Source: Chloroflexota bacterium
GTDB taxonomy: Bacteria; Chloroflexota; Dehalococcoidia; Lucifugimonadales; Lucifugimonadaceae
NCBI GenBank assembly: GCA_016189845.1
Contig: JACPRT010000065.1
Span: 1 to 11,902 of the forward strand
Direction: 5' to 3'
Length of the DNA: 11,902 nucleotides
The stretch's first letter is position 1. Each line of letters begins with the position of its first letter. A program made the translations under genes and the position numbers. The notes under the pieces were generated by a model. The model saw only the letters and a list, made by a program, of their open reading frames with translations. It searched no databases and had not been told where the DNA came from. Shown here piece after piece: positions 1-6,588 of the stretch.

Positions 1-155
1 CGCAACACGGCGTTGCCGTTGACCCGCACCGCGCCGCCGCGGATCAGCCGCTGGGCGGCCGCCCGGCTCAGGCCCGTTGCGGACCCGGCGAGAAACATGT
101 CGAGCCGCCGGGCATTGCCCGGGCCGGCGACGAAGACGGCCAGGTCCGCAGGCAC
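1..155 (-). CDS. RluA/RluD-family pseudouridine synthase, N-terminal S4 domain (partial)
   Basis: Only the first 51 codons are present; the gene leaves the window at base 1. The visible residues contain RLDMFLAG, then GLSRAAAQRLI, then a GAVRVNG segment. This is the order of an S4 RNA-binding domain as it opens RluA/RluD-type 23S rRNA pseudouridine synthases. The catalytic domain is outside the window, so which uridine it modifies cannot be said, and another S4 protein is not excluded. I place the start at a GTG at 155, six bases after the lspA TAG and in the same frame as it; an internal ATG in the RLDMFLAG motif would cut the domain. No clear Shine-Dalgarno precedes the GTG, so translation is probably coupled to lspA. 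The lspA-rluD order is common in several phyla and supports the call. Confidence 0.72.
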   Translation of the reverse strand, partial: MPADLAVFVAGPGNARRLDMFLAGSATGLSRAAAQRLIRGGAVRVNGNAVL

Positions 156-161
156 AGCGGG

Positions 162-863
162 CTACGCCGCGGGACCGCCAGGCGAGCCGGGCCGCGCAGA
201 AGAGTCGGGCTGACGCGTGGCGTCGCCCGGCGCGGGCACATCGGGCGGCGACCCGCCCGGAGGCACCGGCGGGGCCGAATCAAAGCGCGTCCCGGATTCA
301 ACCCCGTGGGCCGGGTCGTGGCGGAATGCGAAGTGCCACGCGAGGATGGCGATGCCAACGACTATCGAAGAGTCGGCCAGGTTGAAAATCGGCCAGGGCC
401 CGACGTCTATGAAGTCGACGACGTAGCCCAGCCTCACGCGGTCGATGAGATTGCCAAAGGCGCCTCCGAGCTGGAGCCCGAGAGCCGCCCGCATCAGTGG
501 CGACGTCATCGCATTCCGGTAGAAGTAGATGATCGCTGCGACGGCCACGAAGGACACGACCGTGAGGATCATCGCCTGGTCCTGGAAGAGGCCGAACGCG
601 GTCCCTGTATTCCTCGCGTACGTGAGCCTGAAGAAACCGTCGGACGGCCACGATTCGCTGAGCCGCAGGTTCCTCACGATCAGGGTTTTCGAGAACTGAT
701 CGGCGGCGAACGCGACTACCAGGATGCTGAGCAGCAGGGGGTCCGAATACCACCTCCGCTGCGGCGCCGGCCGTTCGGGCGCAACATCCGGCTCCGCGTC
801 GCGGGGCTTTACAAAAGGCGTCGTGCCGCCGGTGGACTGGTTGCGTTCGCTATGGTCCGTCAA
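162..863 (-). CDS. lspA: Lipoprotein signal peptidase (signal peptidase II)
   Basis: This inner-membrane aspartic protease cleaves the signal peptide from diacylglyceryl-prolipoproteins after Lgt has acted. In 233 residues it shows the family motifs: a first membrane segment near 43-55 leading into DQFSK, NTGTAFGLF at 85-93, GNLIDR at 137-142 and FNLADSSI at 160-167. By family knowledge D141 and D164 are the catalytic pair. Membrane segments are also visible near 97-115, 124-138 and 164-180. The TTG start at 863 is supported by AGAAGGA five bases upstream, which overlaps the preceding hydrolase stop. The protein is longer than the usual 150-170 residues because of a polar N-terminal 40 residues and a Pro/Gly/Asp-rich tail of about 50 residues after the last membrane segment. 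It lies between the hydrolase and the RluD-type gene in one run. Confidence 0.95.
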   Translation of the reverse strand: MTDHSERNQSTGGTTPFVKPRDAEPDVAPERPAPQRRWYSDPLLLSILVVAFAADQFSKTLIVRNLRLSESWPSDGFFRLTYARNTGTAFGLFQDQAMILTVVSFVAVAAIIYFYRNAMTSPLMRAALGLQLGGAFGNLIDRVRLGYVVDFIDVGPWPIFNLADSSIVVGIAILAWHFAFRHDPAHGVESGTRFDSAPPVPPGGSPPDVPAPGDATRQPDSSARPGSPGGPAA

Positions 864-868
864 TGCGT

Positions 869-875
869 TCCTTCT
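869..875 (-). promoter_or_regulatory. Shine-Dalgarno for lspA
   Basis: On the minus strand the bases read AGAAGGA, five bases before the TTG start of lspA. They overlap the TAG stop of the upstream hydrolase (874-876). The site decides the otherwise doubtful TTG start and suggests that ribosomes ending on the hydrolase restart on lspA. Confidence 0.65.
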
Positions 876-1512
876 AACGAACTAACGAATTTGCGAGGAA
901 CTTCGCCACGGTCTGCCCGACTTCCTTCTCGTGGCCGGCGAGGAAATGGTCGCCGCCCGCGATCCGGACGAGGGCCGGCGGCTGCCTCATCGCCTCGACG
1001 ATCCCGGTCATTTCGCCCGCCCTGACGAGCTTGTCGTCATCGCCGACGACTATCTGACGGGCACGGTGGTCGTCGCCGAGCCTGGATTCTCGAAGGGCAT
1101 TCAGCGGAGGTGAGATGAGCGAGACGGCCTTCGCGTTATCCAGATGTGCCCATGCCTTCAGCACCGCCGCCGCCCCGAAGGAGTAACCCGTGATAGCGCA
1201 CCTCTCTGGATCGACATGGTCCCATTGTCGTATGACCCAGAACGCGGTCGCCACGTCCCGCACCGCTCCTTCGCCTACTGCAGGGGACCCGTCCTTCGGG
1301 CGACGGAAGTTGAACCGGAGCGTGGCGACGCCCATTTGGGCGAGTTCGTAGCACACCGCGATCACTACCGGCGAGTTCATCGTCCCGCCGAAGACCGGAT
1401 GTGGGTGGCACACGACTGCCGCGGGCATGCGCCGGGTCTGCTCGACCGGACCCGCCATGACGCCGTCCACCTTTTCGCCGTCGACTTCAAACTCGATTGC
1501 CGTCTGCCTCAT
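874..1512 (-). CDS. Alpha/beta hydrolase, COG2945/dienelactone-hydrolase-like
   Basis: A soluble alpha/beta-fold hydrolase of 212 residues; the substrate is unknown. The N-terminal core has VVCHPHPVFGGTMNSPVV at 33-50, a typical oxyanion-side strand and loop of COG2945-type proteins, then RFNFRRP at 67-72. GYSFG at 109-113 is the nucleophile elbow with Ser111. VVGDDDKLV at 155-163 supplies an Asp (159 or 160), and GGDHFLAG at 186-193 supplies His189, completing a plausible catalytic triad. The frame stays open to a TTG at 1563, but MRQTAIEFEV at 1512 matches where family members begin; an ATG at 1539 is a second option. No strong Shine-Dalgarno is seen at either. It is first in a tight minus-strand run with lspA (10-base gap) and is divergent from the threonine aldolase. 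Confidence 0.87.
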   Translation of the reverse strand: MRQTAIEFEVDGEKVDGVMAGPVEQTRRMPAAVVCHPHPVFGGTMNSPVVIAVCYELAQMGVATLRFNFRRPKDGSPAVGEGAVRDVATAFWVIRQWDHVDPERCAITGYSFGAAAVLKAWAHLDNAKAVSLISPPLNALRESRLGDDHRARQIVVGDDDKLVRAGEMTGIVEAMRQPPALVRIAGGDHFLAGHEKEVGQTVAKFLANSLVR

Positions 1513-1549
1513 ACTTGACGTATCGTACCCCCCGTTCATCCATATCCCC

Positions 1550-1556
1550 GAGGAAG
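1550..1556 (+). promoter_or_regulatory. Shine-Dalgarno for threonine aldolase
   Basis: GAGGAAG lies six bases before the ATG at 1563. It fixes the start there, rather than at the in-frame ATG at 1497, which would add 22 residues with no family resemblance and would run into the divergent hydrolase gene. Confidence 0.65.
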
Positions 1557-1562
1557 CATCCA

Positions 1563-2690
1563 ATGATCCGTGTTGACCTTCGCAGCGACACTGTCACTCA
1601 TCCGACGCCGGAGATGCGGCGCGCCATGGCCAAGGCCGAGGTGGGCGACGACGTATACGGCGACGATCCGACAACGAACAAGCTGCAGGAGAAGGCGGCC
1701 TCGATTCTGGGCAAGCAGGCCGGCCTCTTCGTCGCGTCGGGGACCCAGGGCAACCTGACGTCGGTGCTGTCGCATTGCACCCGCGGCGACGCATTCGTGC
1801 TGGGGGACAAGGCGCACATCTTCCAGTCGGAAGCCGGCGGGACGTCGGTCCTGGGCGGCGTGGTGATGAAGACCGTACCGAACAACGCCGATGGCACCCT
1901 GAATGAAGCGGACATCCGGGCTGCTGCCGCAAAGGGCGATTATCACAAGGCCCGGGTAAAGCTGCTGGCGATCGAGAACACGCAGAACCTGTGTGGAGGC
2001 GTGGCCCTTTCACCCCGCCAGACGGCAGCGCATGTGGCGGTCGCCCGGGACATGGGCCTCAAGGTCCACCTGGACGGCGCTCGAATCTTCAACGCAGCCG
2101 TCTATTTCAAATGCAATCCGAAGGAACTGACCCGGGGCGTCGACAGCGTCACATTCTGTCTCTCGAAGGGGCTGTCGTGCCCGATCGGCTCGATCGTCTG
2201 CGGAGACAAGGACTTCATCGACGAGGCCAATCGCTGGCGCAAGATGCTTGGGGGCGGGATGCGACAGGTAGGCATCATCGCAGCGGCCGGCCTGGTGGCG
2301 CTCGACTCCATGATCGACCGCCTGGCGGAGGACCACGAAAACGCCCGCAAGCTCGCGTTCGGCCTTGCGGAGATCCAGGGCGTCGACCTGGACCCCGCGG
2401 CAGTGCAGACGAACATTGTCCGGTTCGGCATCCCCTCGAGAAAGGGCAACGAGATTGCCGCAGGCCTCTACAAGGAAGGGATTTACGTCAACCCGGGGGA
2501 TTCTGCTCTGAGGCTCGTGACCCACTACGGGGTCGATTCCGAGGACATCGATTACACCCTCGAAGCCATGAGGCGGGTCGTTGCGGCCGTGACTGACAGG
2601 ACGGTATCGGCGCCGAAGGCAGGTCGAAACGGGCGGTCAGCCGAGGGTCGTGCGTCGGCCGCGAAGCGAACGACCGCTCCTCGACGTTAG
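1563..2690 (+). CDS. ltaE: Low-specificity L-threonine aldolase
   Basis: A PLP-dependent fold-type I enzyme that splits L-threonine or L-allo-threonine into glycine and acetaldehyde; it is soluble and normally a tetramer. The 375 residues open with the family signature IRVDLRSDTVT, then VGDDVYGDDPT at 27-37 and FVASGTQGNL at 56-65. His84 is placed to stack on the cofactor ring, HLDGARIFNA at 169-178 gives Asp171 and Arg174, and FCLSKGLSCPIGS at 198-210 gives the Schiff-base Lys202. RQVGIIAAAG at 234-243 is also typical. The family core ends near residue 344. It is followed by about 30 residues rich in Arg, Lys, Ala and Ser (345-375) that are not part of the fold. The gene is alone on its strand, divergent from the hydrolase, and no convincing terminator follows it. 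Confidence 0.95.
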   Translation: MIRVDLRSDTVTHPTPEMRRAMAKAEVGDDVYGDDPTTNKLQEKAASILGKQAGLFVASGTQGNLTSVLSHCTRGDAFVLGDKAHIFQSEAGGTSVLGGVVMKTVPNNADGTLNEADIRAAAAKGDYHKARVKLLAIENTQNLCGGVALSPRQTAAHVAVARDMGLKVHLDGARIFNAAVYFKCNPKELTRGVDSVTFCLSKGLSCPIGSIVCGDKDFIDEANRWRKMLGGGMRQVGIIAAAGLVALDSMIDRLAEDHENARKLAFGLAEIQGVDLDPAAVQTNIVRFGIPSRKGNEIAAGLYKEGIYVNPGDSALRLVTHYGVDSEDIDYTLEAMRRVVAAVTDRTVSAPKAGRNGRSAEGRASAAKRTTAPRR

Positions 2691-2792
2691 TCCGCCGCCT
2701 CACACGCCCGCTGTACCCTACGGTGGGCGAGCACCCTTCGGTTCGGCCGCAGGTCCGTTCTTGCGCCGGAATTCGTCGACACGCACCTCTAT

Positions 2793-2827
2793 AAGTCACT
2801 GAAATCGTCGGCTGTGGCACGTGACTT
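2793..2827. repeat. Perfect 7-bp inverted repeat upstream of the DUF4389 promoter
   Basis: AAGTCAC at 2793-2799 and its exact reverse complement GTGACTT at 2821-2827 are separated by 21 bases. The right arm runs into the -35 element at 2826. There is no T-run, so a terminator is unlikely; a regulator site or a chance match are the alternatives. Confidence 0.35.
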
Positions 2828-2854
2828 GCCGTAACCGGCGGACCATCTCATAAT
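2826..2854 (+). promoter_or_regulatory. Sigma70-type promoter for the DUF4389 gene
   Basis: TTGCCG at 2826-2831 (four of six to consensus) and CATAAT at 2849-2854 (five of six) are exactly 17 bases apart. Transcription would begin near 2861, leaving a leader of about 50 bases before the strong ribosome binding site. The consensus match is seen directly; use in the cell is inferred. Confidence 0.55.
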
Positions 2855-2860
2855 CCGCCG
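2836..2860. promoter_or_regulatory. Possible operator dyad bracketing the -10 element
   Basis: CGGCGG at 2836-2841 and CCGCCG at 2855-2860 are perfect reverse complements with 13 bases between, and the CATAAT -10 lies at the end of that spacer. A protein on both arms would cover the promoter. Six-base GC-only arms arise easily by chance in GC-rich DNA, so the call is tentative. Confidence 0.25.
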
Positions 2861-2900
2861 CGTATCCTCGTCCAGCGACAGCACGGTGAAGCGGCGACTC

Positions 2901-2908
2901 GAGGAGGT
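2901..2908 (+). promoter_or_regulatory. Strong Shine-Dalgarno for the DUF4389 gene
   Basis: GAGGAGGT, close to the full anti-16S complement, ends five bases before the ATG at 2914. It is the best ribosome binding site in the window and fixes the start. Confidence 0.75.
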
Positions 2909-2913
2909 CCGAG

Positions 2914-3516
2914 ATGGTCAGCGCTACAGCGACCGAAGTGACGCGTCCGGAGTATCCGGTCAAATTGCAGGTGGCAGAGCCGGCGAAGTTGAGCCGATGG
3001 CTGTGGATCGTCAAGTGGCTCCTTGCGATCCCGAATTGGATCGTCCTGGGGGTGGTCGGCATCGTCTACGTGTTCACGCTGTTCTTCGCGTGGGTCGCGG
3101 CAGTCCTGCTTGGCCGCTACCCCAGAGGCCTGTTCGATTTCAACGTGGGCTTCCTGCGATGGACTACCCGCCTGAGTTCGTACACCATGGGCCTGGTCAC
3201 CGACCAATATCCGCCCTTCGCAATGCGCGACATTCCCGAGTACCCGGTCCGCGTCACCGCCGAGTATCCCGCACGGCTCAGCCGTCTGAAGGCGTTTTTC
3301 CGGATCTTCCTCGCCGTGCCGCATCTGGTGATCGTGTGGCTGCTGAACTACGTGTGGGCTGTCCTCTGGCTGATCGCGGGCGTCATCATCCTGTTCACAG
3401 GTAGATACCAGAAGGACCTGTTTCGTTTCGTCGTGGGGATCATGCGATGGAACGTCAGGAGCACGGGTTACCTGATTCTGGCGACCGACAAGTACCCGCC
3501 CTTCAGCCTGGAATAG
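2914..3516 (+). CDS. DUF4389 membrane protein with two tandem repeats
   Basis: A 200-residue integral membrane protein of unknown function. Two DUF4389-type units lie in tandem, about residues 14-104 and 110-200. Each starts with YPV, has a Pro-Ala-[KR]-Leu-Ser-Arg segment, a long hydrophobic stretch (about 33-66 and 127-162), then GRY, a Leu-Phe-x-Phe segment with Arg-Trp, and ends in TD-[QK]-YPPF. Aligned by hand with one one-residue gap the units share about 32 identities in 90 positions. Each hydrophobic stretch looks able to form two membrane helices, giving four in all. There is no cleavable signal peptide. It has its own promoter and a strong ribosome binding site, so it is probably expressed independently. 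Its stop lies two bases from the rarA stop on the other strand. The family is called from recall of the motif pattern. Confidence 0.82.
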   Translation: MVSATATEVTRPEYPVKLQVAEPAKLSRWLWIVKWLLAIPNWIVLGVVGIVYVFTLFFAWVAAVLLGRYPRGLFDFNVGFLRWTTRLSSYTMGLVTDQYPPFAMRDIPEYPVRVTAEYPARLSRLKAFFRIFLAVPHLVIVWLLNYVWAVLWLIAGVIILFTGRYQKDLFRFVVGIMRWNVRSTGYLILATDKYPPFSLE

Positions 3517-3518
3517 GC

Positions 3519-4865
3519 TTACTGCTGCTTCGGGGGACCTTCGCCGTACTTTTCGCCCCACCACTTCAGCAGCCGCTCGCGGATCGCGGCCTCGCGGCCG
3601 ATATCGGTCGGGAAGTAGTACCGGTGGCCGCGCAGGTTCTCCGGGAGGTTCTCGGTTATTACGAACCCGCCCGGGAAGTCGTGTGCGTACTGATACCCCT
3701 TGCCGTAGTCCATCGTTCGCATGAGGCCGGTCACCGGGTTGCGCAGATGCAGGGGCACGGGGTCGTTGCGTGTGCCCCCGACGTCCGCGGAGGCCCGCCC
3801 CAGAGCGGCATATGAGGCGTTGCTCTTGGGAGCGGACGCCAGGTAGACAGTCGTGTGGGCCATGAGGATCCGGCCCTCGGGCCAGCCGATCAGGTGGACC
3901 CCCTGCTGGCACGCGACCGCGATTGCCAGGGCGCCCGGGTCGGCGAGCCCGACGTCTTCGGCGGCCGATATAACCAGCCGCCGAGCGATGAACATCGGGT
4001 CCTCGCCGGCATCGACCATGCGCGCCAGCCAGTAGAGCGCCGCGTCCGGGTCGGACGCTCGAATCGACTTGATGAAAGCCGAGATCGTGTCGTAGTGGAG
4101 GTCGCCTGTGCGGTCGTAGCGGGCGTGGCGTTGGAGGGCGTCCTCGACCGTGGCCAGCCCGACCGTTCGGCGTCCGCCGGGGCCGGCCGGGGTGGCCGCG
4201 ACGGCCAGCTCGAGGGCGTCGAGCGCCACGCGGGCGTCGCCGTTGGCGATCCTGACGAGCAGCCCGCGGGCGTCGTCGTCCAGCGACGCTTCCATACCTG
4301 CGAGGCCGCGCTCGCGGTCGCCGAGGGCACGGTCGATCAAGGTACGGATGTCGTCGTCGGAGAGCGCATTAAGCGTGAATACGCGGCAGCGGGACAGGAG
4401 CGGACCGACGACCTCGAACGACGGGTTCTCGGTAGTGGCGCCTATCAGGACGATCGTGCCGTCCTCGACGTGGGGCAGCAGGGCGTCCTGCTGGCCGCGA
4501 TTGAATCTATGGATCTCGTCGACGAAGAGGATCGTCCGCCTGCCCTCCGCACCGAGGCGTTCGTGGGACTGCTGAACGACCTTGCGGATATCGGCGACCC
4601 CCGATGAGACGGCGCTGAGCGTTTCGAACTGGGACCGGGTCGTCTCGGCGATGACGCGGGCCAGCGTCGTCTTGCCGCTGCCGGGCGCTCCCCACAGGAT
4701 CATCGAAGGGACGCGGTCGCTCTCGATGCATCCGCGCAGGACCCGGCCCGGATCGAGCAGGTGCCCCTGTCCGACGATCTCCTCGAGCCGGCGGGGCCGC
4801 ATCCGCGTGGATAACGGCGCGGTCTTCGACATCAACTCCCTGCGGCGATGCTCGAACAGCGTCAT
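3519..4865 (-). CDS. rarA: Replication-associated recombination protein A (RarA/MgsA), AAA+ ATPase
   Basis: RarA is a clamp-loader-like AAA+ ATPase that acts at stalled replication forks with SSB and recombination proteins. The 448 residues include the opening PLSTRMRPRRLEEIVGQ at 17-33, Walker A GAPGSGKTT at 59-67, Walker B ILFVDEIHRFN at 112-122, sensor 1 GATTENPSFE at 142-151 and an arginine-finger region LLSRCRVF at 156-163. The C-terminal tetramerisation half (AAEDVG near 301-306, NDPVPLHLRN at 367-376) is complete. The ATG at 4865 gives MTLFEH, as in many RarA proteins, and is preferred over the ATG at 4832 even though AGGGAG sits close before the latter. It is last in the run methyltransferase-selA-smr-rarA, 22 bases after the smr gene. 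No terminator is seen between it and the convergent DUF4389 gene. Confidence 0.95.
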   Translation of the reverse strand: MTLFEHRRRELMSKTAPLSTRMRPRRLEEIVGQGHLLDPGRVLRGCIESDRVPSMILWGAPGSGKTTLARVIAETTRSQFETLSAVSSGVADIRKVVQQSHERLGAEGRRTILFVDEIHRFNRGQQDALLPHVEDGTIVLIGATTENPSFEVVGPLLSRCRVFTLNALSDDDIRTLIDRALGDRERGLAGMEASLDDDARGLLVRIANGDARVALDALELAVAATPAGPGGRRTVGLATVEDALQRHARYDRTGDLHYDTISAFIKSIRASDPDAALYWLARMVDAGEDPMFIARRLVISAAEDVGLADPGALAIAVACQQGVHLIGWPEGRILMAHTTVYLASAPKSNASYAALGRASADVGGTRNDPVPLHLRNPVTGLMRTMDYGKGYQYAHDFPGGFVITENLPENLRGHRYYFPTDIGREAAIRERLLKWWGEKYGEGPPKQQ

Positions 4866-4887
4866 GGCGGCTAGTGTCGCGCCCCCT

Positions 4888-5217
4888 TCACGTCTGCCGC
4901 TTGAGTTCGACTACCGTCACCCCGTCGCCGCCCATCCCGTAGGTGCCGTCGCGGAACCTCGCTACGAGCGGATGACGCGCCAGATGCTCCCGCACGGCTG
5001 CCTTCAAGGTGCCCGTACCTCGCCCGTGGATGATGTGGGCGACCAGGACGCCGGCTGCGTGGCATCGTTGCAGATGCCTGTCGACTCTGAGCAGGGCATC
5101 GCTCGGCCGAAGGCCGTGCAGGTCGACCTTCATGTCGACGTAGAAGTCGATGTGATCCGAATGGCCGCGCCTTCCGGGGGTTCGCTTCGAACGTCCGCGG
5201 GAGCCGTCCGAAGCCAA
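4888..5217 (-). CDS. Stand-alone Smr-domain protein
   Basis: A 109-residue protein, nearly all of it one Smr domain, the fold found at the C-terminus of MutS2 and in small free-standing proteins that cleave DNA or RNA. KVDLHGLRPSDAL at 30-42 carries the [LV]DLHG motif, HIIHGRGTGTLK at 61-72 carries HGxGxG, and GGDGVTVVELK at 96-106 closes the domain. The first 25 residues are basic (Arg, Lys, Ser, Gly). The start is uncertain: the TTG at 5217, six bases after the selA stop, gives the full frame without a good Shine-Dalgarno, while the ATG at residue 29 falls just before the domain. No MutS2 part is attached. Its place between selA and rarA suggests co-transcription; with rarA a nucleic-acid repair or ribosome-rescue role is possible, but this is inference. 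Confidence 0.85.
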   Translation of the reverse strand: MASDGSRGRSKRTPGRRGHSDHIDFYVDMKVDLHGLRPSDALLRVDRHLQRCHAAGVLVAHIIHGRGTGTLKAAVREHLARHPLVARFRDGTYGMGGDGVTVVELKRQT

Positions 5218-5223
5218 TGCCAG

Positions 5224-6588
5224 CTACCCGGTCAGGGCGGCGCGCACGGCCTCGATCAACAGCGGGTCCTCTTCGACGAGCACGGTACGTGGATCGAAGA
5301 GGATTTCGTCGGCTTCGATCCGCGCAATGACCGGCGGATCGGCCGACCTCAGGCGGGCGATGAAACGTTCCGGTGGAACCTCCGGCCGTACCGCCAGGAC
5401 GTAGGTCGGCAGGGTCTCGTCGGGCAGGCTGCCCCCGCCAATCGTCGACTTGCTTTCCCTGACCTCGGCGTGCGCGAGGCCGAGATCCGATTTCCAGCGT
5501 TCAGCGCGCTTCCGGACCTCAGCGGCTGGCATCGAAATCATCCGCCAGACCGGCAACTCCGACGTCGCGGTCCCCCGGACGTAGGAGAGGAGCGTGGCGG
5601 ATAGCGCGGCCAGCGTGACCTTTTCGACGCGCACGGCGCGCGCCAGCGGGTGTCGCGCGAGTGTGTCGACGTGCGCCCGCCGTCCAACCGCGATGCCGGC
5701 CTGGGGCCCCCCAAGCAGCTTGTCGCCCGAGAAGAACGCGAGGTCTGCACCCTGGCTCACGCTCTCCTGGACCATAGGCTCCTTCGGGAGGCCGTACGCT
5801 GTGGTGTCCAGCAAGGCGCCGCTGCCGAGGTCGTGAAAGACCACCAGCCCCCTGTCTTTGGCCAGTCGCGCCAGCGCTTCAAGGTCCGCAGTGTGGGTAA
5901 ATCCGCGAATCGCGAAGTTGCTCTGGTGCACCTTCAAGAGGACCGAGGTGCGTTCGGTGATCGCGGTCTCGTAGTCGCCGACGTAGGTGCGGTTGGTCGT
6001 GCCGACCTCGACCAGGGTGGCGCCTGATTGCTGAAGCACGTCCGGGATGCGGAACCCGCCGCCGATTTCGACAGCCTCGCCGCGCGACACGATTACTTCC
6101 CTTCCCTGGGCGTACGCGGTCAGGCCTAGCAGCAGCGCCGCCGCATTGTTGTTCACGACCAGGCCCGCCTCGGCGCCAGTTGTCTGGGACAAGAGCTCTG
6201 AGATGTGCGCCATCCGGGAGCCGCGCCGGCCAGTGGCCAGGTCCATCTCGAGATCGGTGTAGCCGCCTGCGACCGCCATGGCAGCCTCTACGGCGGCTTT
6301 GCTGAGCGGTGCGCGGCCCAGGTTGGTGTGCAGCACCACGCCGGTCGCATTAGTTACGCGTCGGGGCCAGTGGGCGAGCGTGCGGCTTGCTCGTTCGACG
6401 ATGGCGTCTATCAGCGCGTCGATGGTGGGAGGCGCCTCGCCGGCCTTGACCTTCTCCCGGGCGGACTCAAGTACCCGGCGCACAACACCCGTGACTGCAT
6501 CGTGCGAATGCGCTTCGGCAAGTTCTCGAACGCGAGTCGCTGACAAGAGGCGTTCGACGCTGGGGAGCGACCGCAGGTTGGTGCTCAT
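5224..6588 (-). CDS. selA: L-seryl-tRNA(Sec) selenium transferase
   Basis: SelA is a PLP enzyme, a large ring-shaped oligomer in bacteria, that turns seryl-tRNA(Sec) into selenocysteinyl-tRNA(Sec) using selenophosphate from SelD. The 454 residues match the usual bacterial length. VTNATGVVLHTNLGRAPLS at 78-96 is the N-terminal signature, EVGTTNRTYVGDYE at 194-207 follows, KVHQSNFAIRGF is at 219-230, HDLGSGAL at 252-259, and FFSGDKLLGGPQAGI at 285-299 carries the cofactor-binding Lys290. RMISMPAAEVRKRAE at 349-363 is also typical. The ATG overlaps the methyltransferase TGA as ATGA, so the two are translationally coupled. selB, which often follows selA, is absent; an Smr protein follows instead. 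Residues appear intact, so the enzyme is probably functional. Confidence 0.96.
   Translation of the reverse strand: MSTNLRSLPSVERLLSATRVRELAEAHSHDAVTGVVRRVLESAREKVKAGEAPPTIDALIDAIVERASRTLAHWPRRVTNATGVVLHTNLGRAPLSKAAVEAAMAVAGGYTDLEMDLATGRRGSRMAHISELLSQTTGAEAGLVVNNNAAALLLGLTAYAQGREVIVSRGEAVEIGGGFRIPDVLQQSGATLVEVGTTNRTYVGDYETAITERTSVLLKVHQSNFAIRGFTHTADLEALARLAKDRGLVVFHDLGSGALLDTTAYGLPKEPMVQESVSQGADLAFFSGDKLLGGPQAGIAVGRRAHVDTLARHPLARAVRVEKVTLAALSATLLSYVRGTATSELPVWRMISMPAAEVRKRAERWKSDLGLAHAEVRESKSTIGGGSLPDETLPTYVLAVRPEVPPERFIARLRSADPPVIARIEADEILFDPRTVLVEEDPLLIEAVRAALTG

Noticed and set aside
1515..1543. TTGACG upstream of the threonine aldolase as a promoter
   Set aside because: The -35-like hexamer is good, but at 16-18 bases downstream there is no acceptable -10; the best AT-rich hexamer, CATATC, is 20 bases away.
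2705..2729. CGCCC/GGGCG hairpin after the threonine aldolase as a terminator
   Set aside because: Only five base pairs with a 15-base loop and no T-run follow; a weak chance stem in GC-rich DNA.
2769..2780. Adjacent GAATTC and GTCGAC, like a cloning polylinker
   Set aside because: Only these two sites occur together and the surrounding bases look genomic; taken as coincidence.
2848..3912. Long 354-codon minus-strand frame across the DUF4389 gene and rarA end
   Set aside because: It is antisense to two well-supported genes, rich in Arg/Pro/His with no family motif; a GC-driven shadow frame.
4888..4890. Smr TGA stop as a selenocysteine codon, considered because selA is adjacent
   Set aside because: The Smr domain is complete before it, and I saw no family resemblance in the few codons that follow.
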